Source: JBLNDJ01 sp050261515 (GTDB taxonomy: Bacteria > Acidobacteriota > Terriglobia > Bryobacterales > Bryobacteraceae). From it: a DNA stretch of 64,000 nt. Below are positions 1 to 7,076 of the stretch, one piece after another. How positions within the stretch are numbered: the first letter of the stretch is position 1; every line of letters starts with the position of its first letter. The notes under the pieces were generated by a model. It saw only the letters and a list, made by a program, of their open reading frames with translations, was not told the origin of the DNA and did not search any database. The translations under genes were made by a program, and so were the position numbers. The stretch covers positions 115,055 to 179,054 of the forward strand of contig JBLNDJ010000007.1 of assembly GCA_050261515.1 (NCBI GenBank), written 5' to 3'.

Positions 1-1
1 G

Positions 2-1789
2 AAGCATCTCTACGTCGCGACGCCGGACTGCCTCGTCTCGGTGACCGGCACCATCTTCTCGGTGAATCGCGGGATGAAGGGCTCGCGCGTCGCCGTGGTC
101 GAAGGCGAAGTCAGGGTCGCGCACGCGGGCTCGACCGAGGTGCTCCATCCCGGCGACCAGACCGCGACCAGCGCCAGCCTGACGCCCGTGCCCGTGAACG
201 CCGAAATCGCCTGGAGCCGCGACGCGGACCGCTACGCCGCCGTGCTGGCCGAACTGACGAAGTTCAGCCGGAAGATCGAGGCGCTGCCCGGTCCCGGCCT
301 GCGCCACGGGACGCGCCTGCTCGACCTCGCGCCCGCCGGAACGGTGTTCTACGCCGCCATTCCGAACATCGGCCCGACGGTCGGCGAAGCGAGCCGCATC
401 TTCCAGGAACAGCTCTCGCAGAGCGAGCCGCTGCGCCAGTGGTGGACCGAAAAAATGCAGTCGCCCGAAGGCGAGGCGAAGTTCAACGAAGCGCTCGCGC
501 GCATACAGACGCTCGGCGCGTACCTGGGGCCTGAAATCGCGGTCGCCTTCACGCAGGGCGCCCAGTCGCCCGTCGTGATGGCCGAAGTGGCGAAGCCCGG
601 GCTGCGCGACTTCATCGAAAAGCAGATCGACGGCAAGCCGGTGCGCGTCATCGACGATCCGCTCGCCGCCGCGCCCGCCGCGGGCGTCGAGGCGTGGATC
701 TGGGTGGGTCCGAACCTGGTCGCCGCCGCGAAACAGCTGCCCGCGCTCCAGGCCATCGCTTCCGGACGCACGGGATTCGCGGGCACGCCGTTCCACGCGC
801 GCATTGCGCAGGCATACACGAACGGCGTCGCGTGGCTGCTGTGCGGAGACATGCACGCGCTGGTCGCGGGCAAGACGCCGAACGCCACCGGCTTCGCCGA
901 CGCGCAGTATCTCGTCGTCGAGCGAAAGGAAATCGCCGGCCAGACCGAGAATCGCGCGGTGCTCAGCTTCGCGCAGGCGCGCCGCGGGATCGCCTCCTGG
1001 CTGGCCGCGCCCGCGCCGGTCCGCGCGCTCGATTTCGTCTCGGCCGATGCCACCCTCGCCACCGCCGCGCTCGTCAAAGATCCGGCGCTGCTCATCGACG
1101 ACGTGCTCGCCATGGCGCCCGGCGAAGAGGCCGCACGCCACCTGTCGGAGTTCGAGGCGCAGACGGGCGTGAACCTGCGCGAAGACCTGGCGCGCCCGCT
1201 CGGGGGCGAGTTCGCCTTCGCGATCGACGGGCCCATGCTCCCCGTGCCGTCGTGGAAGCTCGTGCTCGAAGTCAGCGACCCGGCGCGGTTCGAGCAGGCG
1301 CTCGAAAAACTCCCGCAAATCCGCATCGTGAAGGAGCAGGCCGGCGGCCGAACGTTCCACACGCTCACCGGCACGAAGCTCCCCTTCGATCCGCAGTTCA
1401 TTTACGAGGACGGCTTCCTGATCGCCGCTCCCAATCGCGACCTGCTGCTGCGCGCGCTTGAATACCGGACCGCGGGCAACACACTAGTCGCCTCGGCGCA
1501 GTTCAAAGCCCTGCTGCCGCGCGACGGCCACACGAATTTTTCGGCGATGGCGTATCACAAGCTTGGGACGGCGCTCGCGCCGCTGGTCAATAACATCGTG
1601 CTCACTCCCGAACAGCGGCAGGCAGCCGCCGCAGCCGCGGCCGGCGCTCCGCCGACGCTTGTGCTCGCGTACGGCGAGCAGGACCGCATCGAACTGGCCA
1701 GCGCCGGAACGTTCTTCGGCCTGCGGCTCCAGCAATTGCTCGGGTTGGGCGGCGCCCACGCCGCCCACGCCCCCAAACACCAACACTGA
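2..1789 (+). CDS. FecR-domain protein (5' end outside window)
   Basis: The reading frame is open from base 2, so the true start lies to the left. The first ~75 visible residues fit the end of a FecR domain: DCLVSVTGTIFSV, then RVAVVEGEVRV and LHPGDQ. FecR domains are usually periplasmic and sense or bind partners. The remaining ~500 residues are an Ala-rich globular region with no family I recognise and a His-rich tail ending in KHQH. The stop overlaps the ATG of the downstream ABC ATPase by one base (TGATG), so this protein is probably co-translated with the exporter and may work with it at the envelope. The FecR assignment is fairly safe; the role is not known. Confidence 0.75.
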   Translation, partial: KHLYVATPDCLVSVTGTIFSVNRGMKGSRVAVVEGEVRVAHAGSTEVLHPGDQTATSASLTPVPVNAEIAWSRDADRYAAVLAELTKFSRKIEALPGPGLRHGTRLLDLAPAGTVFYAAIPNIGPTVGEASRIFQEQLSQSEPLRQWWTEKMQSPEGEAKFNEALARIQTLGAYLGPEIAVAFTQGAQSPVVMAEVAKPGLRDFIEKQIDGKPVRVIDDPLAAAPAAGVEAWIWVGPNLVAAAKQLPALQAIASGRTGFAGTPFHARIAQAYTNGVAWLLCGDMHALVAGKTPNATGFADAQYLVVERKEIAGQTENRAVLSFAQARRGIASWLAAPAPVRALDFVSADATLATAALVKDPALLIDDVLAMAPGEEAARHLSEFEAQTGVNLREDLARPLGGEFAFAIDGPMLPVPSWKLVLEVSDPARFEQALEKLPQIRIVKEQAGGRTFHTLTGTKLPFDPQFIYEDGFLIAAPNRDLLLRALEYRTAGNTLVASAQFKALLPRDGHTNFSAMAYHKLGTALAPLVNNIVLTPEQRQAAAAAAAGAPPTLVLAYGEQDRIELASAGTFFGLRLQQLLGLGGAHAAHAPKHQH

Positions 1790-2736
1790 TGGAACCTGTC
1801 ATTGAACTCGAAAACCTGGAGGTCCGGTTCGGCAACCGGACCATCCTAAACAGCCTGAATGGCTCGCTCTCGGGGCGGGCCATCGGGCTTTTGGGGCCGA
1901 ATGGGGCGGGGAAGTCGACGCTCATCAACACGCTGCTCGGCTTCTACAAGCCATCGCGCGGCACCGCCCGCATCATGGGGCACGACATACGCACCCGGAT
2001 CCGCGCCGTCCGCGGCCTGATCGGCTACATGCCGGAAAACGACGCGTTCATTGCGGGCATGAGCGCGGTCGCCTTCGTGCGCTACATGGCCGAGCTGTCC
2101 GGCCTGCCCTCGGACGCGGCGCTCGAGCGCGCGCACGAGGCGCTGTTCTACGTAGGGCTCGGCGAGGCGCGCTACCGCAAGCTCGAAGAGTATTCGCTCG
2201 GCATGAAGCAGCTCGCGAAGCTCGCGCAGGCCATCGCGCACGGCCCGCGCGTGCTGTTTCTCGACGAGCCGACCAACGGCCTCGACCCGCCCGCGCGCCA
2301 GCGCATGATCCGCCTCATTCGCGATATACGCGAGCGCGGCAACCTGCACCTGATCCTCTGTTCGCACCTGCTGCGCGACGTTGAGGAGACCTGCGAGGAG
2401 GCGCTCATTCTCAAGGACGGCGCGATCGTCCACCACGCGAACCTCGAGCTGGAGCGCAGCCTGAACCGGAAGTTCATCGAGCTCGAAACGGATATCGAGA
2501 GCGGCGCGCTCGCCGAGAGCCTGCGCGGCCTCGGGTGCGAATGCGCGCAGTCCGGCGACCGCCGCATCAAGATGGTGACGGGCGACAGCGTCGGCATTCG
2601 CGACATCTACCAGGCCGCCGCCGCGCGCGGCGTGCGCATCCGCCGCCTGAACTACAAGCGCGACAGCCTCGAAGACATCTTTCTAAAAGCGATGGAGAAC
2701 GGGGCGAGGGAGACCAACCACCATGGCCGTCTATAA
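1789..2736 (+). CDS. ABC transporter ATP-binding protein (ABC-2 exporter type), first of two
   Basis: This 315-residue protein is a cytoplasmic nucleotide-binding subunit. It has a Walker A GPNGAGKST near residue 37, a slightly unusual signature YSLGMKQLAKLAQAI, then Walker B FLDEPTNGLDP and an H-loop in LILCSHLL. About 90 C-terminal residues follow the ATPase fold, as in ABC-2 drug/bacteriocin-type exporters. It overlaps the FecR gene by 1 bp and the next permease by 14 bp. With the genes at 2723, 3577 and 4515 it forms an ATPase-permease-ATPase-permease cassette. Export is clear from the family; the substrate cannot be read from the sequence. Confidence 0.93.
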   Translation: MEPVIELENLEVRFGNRTILNSLNGSLSGRAIGLLGPNGAGKSTLINTLLGFYKPSRGTARIMGHDIRTRIRAVRGLIGYMPENDAFIAGMSAVAFVRYMAELSGLPSDAALERAHEALFYVGLGEARYRKLEEYSLGMKQLAKLAQAIAHGPRVLFLDEPTNGLDPPARQRMIRLIRDIRERGNLHLILCSHLLRDVEETCEEALILKDGAIVHHANLELERSLNRKFIELETDIESGALAESLRGLGCECAQSGDRRIKMVTGDSVGIRDIYQAAAARGVRIRRLNYKRDSLEDIFLKAMENGARETNHHGRL

Positions 2737-3580
2737 ACGCGGCTACGAGCCCTACGAAGGCCGCCTCACGCCGGAGTGGTCGCGCTTCCTGATCATCGCG
2801 CGCCAGGCCTACCGGCGCGTGTTCGAGTCGCGGTTCCTGATCGCTTTCTTCGTCGTCTGCACGATCTATCCGCTGGTCTGCGCGGGCGCGATCTACCTGC
2901 CCTACAATGCGGCGCTCGAAACATTCCTCGAGGGCAGGAAGCTGTTTCCCATCGACGGCGCCTTCTTCACGAAATTTCTGGCGTGGCAGGCGGGCACGCT
3001 CGCGTTTCTGCTGACGGGCTTTCTCGGGCCGGGCCTGGTCTCGCCCGATCTCGCGAACAACGGCCTCCCGCTCTACTTCTGCCGTCCGTTCTCGCGCGCG
3101 GAATATGTCCTCGGCAAGATGGCGGTGCTGGCGATTCTGCTCTCGGCCATCACGTGGGTCCCGGGCCTGCTGCTGTTCGGCTTCAAGGGCTACCTGGCGG
3201 GCTTCGGCTGGCTCATAGACAACTGGCGGATCGCGGCGGGCGTGTTCATCGGCTCCTGGGCGTGGATCGTCACGCTCTCGTTCCTCGCGCTTGCCATGTC
3301 GGCGTGGGTGAAATGGCGGATCGCCGCCGGTGCGCTCATCTTCGGCATCGTCTTCGTCGCGGCGGGCTTCGGGCAAGCCTTCAACCAGGCGCTGCGGACG
3401 AAGGCCGGTTACGCGGTCAACCTCGTCGCGATCATCGAGACGATCTGGCGGTCGATGTTCGGCGACAGCGACCTCAAGATGCCGGCCGCGCAGGCCTGGG
3501 TGTCGCTCGCCGCCTTCTGCGGGCTGTGCTACTTCCTGCTCGCGAAGAAGCTGCGGGCATATCACGTGGAGCGCTCATGA
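2723..3580 (+). CDS. ABC-2 type permease, first of two
   Basis: This 285-residue integral membrane protein has about six hydrophobic segments, for example FLIAFFVVCTIYPLVCAGAI near residue 40 and a run of Ala/Gly/Ile-rich helices between residues 85 and 225. The soluble N-terminus contains YKRGYEPYEGRLTPEWSRF, common in ABC-2 permeases beside this ATPase class. The start lies inside the preceding ATPase gene and the stop overlaps the second ATPase start as ATGA, so expression is coupled. It should form the membrane pore for the ATPase at 1789. Confidence 0.88.
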   Translation: MAVYKRGYEPYEGRLTPEWSRFLIIARQAYRRVFESRFLIAFFVVCTIYPLVCAGAIYLPYNAALETFLEGRKLFPIDGAFFTKFLAWQAGTLAFLLTGFLGPGLVSPDLANNGLPLYFCRPFSRAEYVLGKMAVLAILLSAITWVPGLLLFGFKGYLAGFGWLIDNWRIAAGVFIGSWAWIVTLSFLALAMSAWVKWRIAAGALIFGIVFVAAGFGQAFNQALRTKAGYAVNLVAIIETIWRSMFGDSDLKMPAAQAWVSLAAFCGLCYFLLAKKLRAYHVERS

Positions 3581-4518
3581 ACGGCATCGTGTTCGAAGAC
3601 GTCTCGAAGTTCTACGGCAACGTGCTCGGCGTGAACCGCGTGCAGCTCACGATTCCCGCGGGCATCACGACGCTGGTGGGGCCGAACGGCTCGGGCAAGA
3701 CCACGCTCATGAACCTCATGACCGGCCTGGTGAAGCCGACGCGCGGCCGGATCCGCGTGCTCGGCATCCCGCCGTCGGACCCCGAGCGGCTGTTCTCCGT
3801 GCTCGGCTACTGCACGCAGTTCGACTCTTTCCCGCGCGGCCTGACCGGATACGAGTTCATTCACTCGTTCCTGCGGCTTCAGGGCATGGGAGCGCGGCAG
3901 GCCGATCAACTCACCGCGAAAGCGATCGAGCGGGTCAACCTGGGCGAGGCGGCGCACCGGCGCGTCGCGTCCTACAGCAAGGGCATGCGGCAGCGCATCA
4001 AGCTGGCGCAGGCGATCGCGCACCAGCCCTCGGTTCTCGTGCTCGACGAGCCGCTGAACGGCCTCGACCCGATGGCGCGCGCCGAGGCGATCGAGCTGTT
4101 TCGCACGCTCGCGAGCGAGGGGCTGCACGTCATCATCTCGAGCCACATCCTGCACGAGGTGGACCGCATCTCGGACCAGGTCGTGATGATGAGCAACGGC
4201 TACGTAGTCGCCGAGGGCCGCATACAGGACGTGCGCGGCGAGATGCACGAGGAACACCCGCTCCAGATTCTGGTGCGGTGCAGCGCGCCGGGGCCGGTGG
4301 CCGCGCGCCTGTTCACTGAAGATCACGTGACCGATATACGCGTGCACCACGACCGTCGCGGCCTGCTTGTGAGCACTCGCGACCCGGAACTGTTCTATCA
4401 ACTGCTCGGGCGGCTGGTGCTCGAAGGCGTGACGGAGCTCGAATCGGTCGCGCCGGCGGACGAGGACGCGAATTCGGTATACGAATACCTGATCGGACAC
4501 GGAGGAGGTGCGGCATGA
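3577..4518 (+). CDS. ABC transporter ATP-binding protein, second of two
   Basis: The ATG at 3577 overlaps the previous stop (ATGA); a longer open frame reaching left to 2776 is read-through of the permease gene and is not the start. The 313-residue protein has Walker A GPNGSGKTT, signature YSKGMRQRIKLAQAI, Walker B LVLDEPLNGLDP and an H-loop in IISSHILHEVD. It is diverged from the first ATPase and pairs with the permease at 4515, which it overlaps by 4 bp. Either two exporters share one operon or the four subunits form one hetero-assembly. Confidence 0.93.
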   Translation: MNGIVFEDVSKFYGNVLGVNRVQLTIPAGITTLVGPNGSGKTTLMNLMTGLVKPTRGRIRVLGIPPSDPERLFSVLGYCTQFDSFPRGLTGYEFIHSFLRLQGMGARQADQLTAKAIERVNLGEAAHRRVASYSKGMRQRIKLAQAIAHQPSVLVLDEPLNGLDPMARAEAIELFRTLASEGLHVIISSHILHEVDRISDQVVMMSNGYVVAEGRIQDVRGEMHEEHPLQILVRCSAPGPVAARLFTEDHVTDIRVHHDRRGLLVSTRDPELFYQLLGRLVLEGVTELESVAPADEDANSVYEYLIGHGGGAA

Positions 4519-5357
4519 GCGCGATGAATCCCAAGTTTCGCCTGTGGGCCAGCCAGGCGCTGGCTGTCGCGCGGCTCGAATTGAAATCGAGCTTTTCGCT
4601 CGGCCGGGCGCTCCCCGTCTACCTGCTCGCGTTCATGCCGTTCGTCATCTTCGCCGGGCACGCGATGGCGCACCTGCGCGGCTGGCGGCACTGCGACGGC
4701 TCCTCCGACCTCGCGTTCTTCGCGGGCGTCTTCCAGCTTTTCATCCTGCGGCTGATCGTCTTCTTCGGATGCGTCGTGATCTTCCTGCGCCTGTTTCGCG
4801 GGGAAGTGATCCAGAAAAGCCTGCACTATTACTTCCTCGCTCCGGTGCGGCGCGAGGTGCTGGTCATCGGGAAATATCTGGCGGGCGCGATCACGGCCAT
4901 CGCGGTGTTCGCGGTAAGCACTGTTCTCTGCTACATGGTCACGCTGCAGCATCTGGCGCTCACCGACGCGCGCGCCCTCGCCGGGCCCGCGATGAAGCAC
5001 ATGGCGGCTTACGCGGGAGTCACCGCGCTTGCCTGCCTCGGCTACGGCGCCGTGTTCCTGCTGCTCGGGATGCTATTCCGCAACCCGATCATCCCCGCGA
5101 TCCTCGTGCTGCTCTGGGAGTCGCTGATCATGTTCGTCCCGGCGCTGCTGAAGAAGATCAGCGTCATCTTCTATCTCGAATCGCTGTGTCCGGTCCGCGT
5201 GCCGTTCGACGGCGACCTCGGGGCGATCTTCGCGATTACGGCCGCGCCGGCACCGCCGTACCTCGCCATTCCCGGCCTGCTGCTGCTGACGGCCGCGGTG
5301 GTGACCATCGCCGCCGTGCGGATCAGGAAGATGGAAATCAGCTACGGGGGCGAGTAG
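4515..5357 (+). CDS. ABC-2 type permease, second of two
   Basis: This 280-residue membrane protein has about six predicted helices, including LPVYLLAFMPFVIFAGHAMA near residue 33 and a hydrophobic stretch around residues 75-95. GEVIQKSLHYYFLAPVRR resembles the cytoplasmic coupling loop of ABC-2 permeases. The start overlaps the second ATPase gene as ATGA. The 3' end overlaps the convergent sugar porter gene by 20 bp, so no terminator fits between them. It is the last gene of the exporter operon. Confidence 0.88.
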   Translation: MSAMNPKFRLWASQALAVARLELKSSFSLGRALPVYLLAFMPFVIFAGHAMAHLRGWRHCDGSSDLAFFAGVFQLFILRLIVFFGCVVIFLRLFRGEVIQKSLHYYFLAPVRREVLVIGKYLAGAITAIAVFAVSTVLCYMVTLQHLALTDARALAGPAMKHMAAYAGVTALACLGYGAVFLLLGMLFRNPIIPAILVLLWESLIMFVPALLKKISVIFYLESLCPVRVPFDGDLGAIFAITAAPAPPYLAIPGLLLLTAAVVTIAAVRIRKMEISYGGE

Positions 5358-6720
5358 CGGGCTTCCGCCACATCTCTTCGATCTCCTCGAGCGTCTTGCC
5401 CTTCGTCTCGGGCACCACGCGCCAGACGAACAGGAACATCGTAATGCACATGCTCGAGTAGAGCCAGAACGCGCCCGAGGTGCCGATCGCGGTCACGAGC
5501 GACAGGAACGTCGCCGTCAGGGCCACGCAGGCAACCCACAGGCTCACTGTGGCGATCGACATCGCGCGGCCGCGTATGCGCGTCGGGAACAGTTCGGCGA
5601 TCACGACCCACACGCCCGGCCCCAGGCCCACGGCGAAACTCGCCGCGCAGAACAGGATGATGCAGAGGATCAGGTTCGCCGGCGCCGGGTGCACCAGGAA
5701 CGCGATGCCGAGCGCAATCTCCGAGAGGGCCATGGCCGCGGCCGAGAACATGAGAAGCGCCTTGCGGCCGACCTTGTCGATGATCCACAGCGCCACGATG
5801 GTCGAAAGGAAATTCACCGCTCCGACAATCACGTTGGCGAAGATCGCCGACGACTGGCCGCTGGCGGCGTGGTCCTTGAAGATGATCGAGCCGTAGAACA
5901 ACACCGTGTTGATGCCGGTGATCTGTTGCAGGACGGCGAGCACGATGCCGATGATGAGCGCCGTCCGCAGCCCGGGGCGGAACAACTCCGCCAGGGTTCC
6001 GGTCTCCTGAGAGATGGCTTCCTTGATCTGCTCGATCTGCTCGAGCGCCTGCGAGCGGCCGCCCACGCGGGTCAAAGTCGCGAGCGCCTGGTCCGAGCGG
6101 CCGAACTCGACCTGCCAGCGCGGGCTTTCGGGCACGAACAGCAGGGCGAAGAAAAACGCGGCCGAGGGGACGGCGGCGAAGGCGAACATCCAGCGCCAGC
6201 CCTGCGGCCCCGTGTTCGACAGCGACCAGTTGATGAGGTAGGCGAGCAGGATGCCCGAGACGATGGCCATCTGGTTCAGGCCCACCAGCCGCCCGCGAAT
6301 TTTTGGCGGCGCAACCTCGGCGATGTAGAGCGGTGCCAGCAGCGACGCGACGCCGATCGCGATGCCGCCGATGAAGCGCGCCACGGTGAACTCGGGCAGG
6401 TTGCGCGGCAGCGCCGCGCCGAGCGAAGAAACGGCGAAAAGCAGCGCGGAGAACAGGAGCGTCTTGCGGCGGCCGAAGCGATCGCTCAGCACGCCGCCGA
6501 TGCTCGCTCCGAGCACACAGCCGGCCAGCAGGCTGCTCGCCGCGATCTCGGTCTGGAACTCCGTCAGGCCGAACTGTTCGCGGATGAAAATGATGGCGCC
6601 GTTGATCACGGCAATATCGAAGCCGAAGAGCAGTCCGGAAATGGCCGCGACGGCGGCGATGAGGTAGACGTAGAAGGCGCTGCCGCGCTCGATTGCCGTC
6701 TCCGGGGGCGAAGTTTGCAT
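5338..6720 (-). CDS. Sugar porter family MFS transporter
   Basis: This 460-residue, 12-helix protein carries the hallmark motifs of the sugar porter (XylE/GLUT) branch. DRFGRRK is the loop 2-3 motif, PESPRW follows helix 6, and PETKGKTLEEIEEMW is the C-terminal motif. QQITGINTVLFYGSIIF is the helix-7 sugar-binding QQxSGxN-like segment. It should import a monosaccharide with protons; the exact sugar is unknown. The ATG at 6720 lies 6 nt after a TAGAAT box, so the mRNA is probably leaderless. A LacI-like palindrome sits 67 bp upstream of the start. Confidence 0.93.
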   Translation of the reverse strand: MQTSPPETAIERGSAFYVYLIAAVAAISGLLFGFDIAVINGAIIFIREQFGLTEFQTEIAASSLLAGCVLGASIGGVLSDRFGRRKTLLFSALLFAVSSLGAALPRNLPEFTVARFIGGIAIGVASLLAPLYIAEVAPPKIRGRLVGLNQMAIVSGILLAYLINWSLSNTGPQGWRWMFAFAAVPSAAFFFALLFVPESPRWQVEFGRSDQALATLTRVGGRSQALEQIEQIKEAISQETGTLAELFRPGLRTALIIGIVLAVLQQITGINTVLFYGSIIFKDHAASGQSSAIFANVIVGAVNFLSTIVALWIIDKVGRKALLMFSAAAMALSEIALGIAFLVHPAPANLILCIILFCAASFAVGLGPGVWVVIAELFPTRIRGRAMSIATVSLWVACVALTATFLSLVTAIGTSGAFWLYSSMCITMFLFVWRVVPETKGKTLEEIEEMWRKPATRPRS

Positions 6721-7076
6721 TCCTAGATTCTACGGCTGCGCGGGCGTCGCGGGTGCGGGCATGGCGCATCGCAGATGTGGCAGGTCCAAACGTTTGTACT
6801 GGTACATTGGAAAACTTGCGGTAGTTAGTTGGAAATACTCCCGCAGCCGGAAAGTATGTTTGAAATACTCTGGAATGCAGACAAAGCGGCGCCAGGACTA
6901 ACTTAAGTTAGTATCGGGGTGCTCCGTAAGTGTGATTACCGATTTGCTATGGCTCCCCAAAATAAGGGTGGCGCATCACCCGAAAATCTCACGAAACATT
7001 GTGGAAAATGCCAATGTTTCGTTGTAAAATCGGGAACCGACTAGACCCCGGAATCTATCTTGGGGGAGGATGTCCC
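6721..7076. other. Divergent intergenic region with three symmetric or repeated elements
   Basis: This 356-bp AT-richer stretch separates the sugar porter from the TonB-fusion gene. It contains the palindrome CAAACGTTTG at 6787-6796, whose central CG and flanking A/T runs resemble LacI-family operators. It also has a 14-bp perfect palindrome CTAACTTAAGTTAG at 6898-6911. Two copies of GTTKGAAATACTC (K = G or T) lie 30 bp apart at 6828-6840 and 6858-6870. No gene is visible. The region probably carries promoters and operators for both directions. Confidence 0.5.
6727..6732 (-). promoter_or_regulatory. -10 box of the sugar porter gene, consistent with leaderless transcription
   Basis: On the minus strand TAGAAT is followed by exactly 6 nt and then ATG. 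Initiation 6-7 nt after a -10 hexamer would place the transcript start on the A of the start codon. No Shine-Dalgarno sequence is present. No convincing -35 box was found. Confidence 0.5.

Noticed and set aside
2776..4518. 580-codon open frame covering the permease and the second ATPase
   Set aside because: The first 267 codons are a frame-shifted reading of the permease gene; only 3577-4518 encodes the ATPase.
6999..7076. N-terminal extension of the TonB-fusion protein from the ATG at 6999
   Set aside because: No SD at 6999, while a strong GGGGGAGG precedes 7077.
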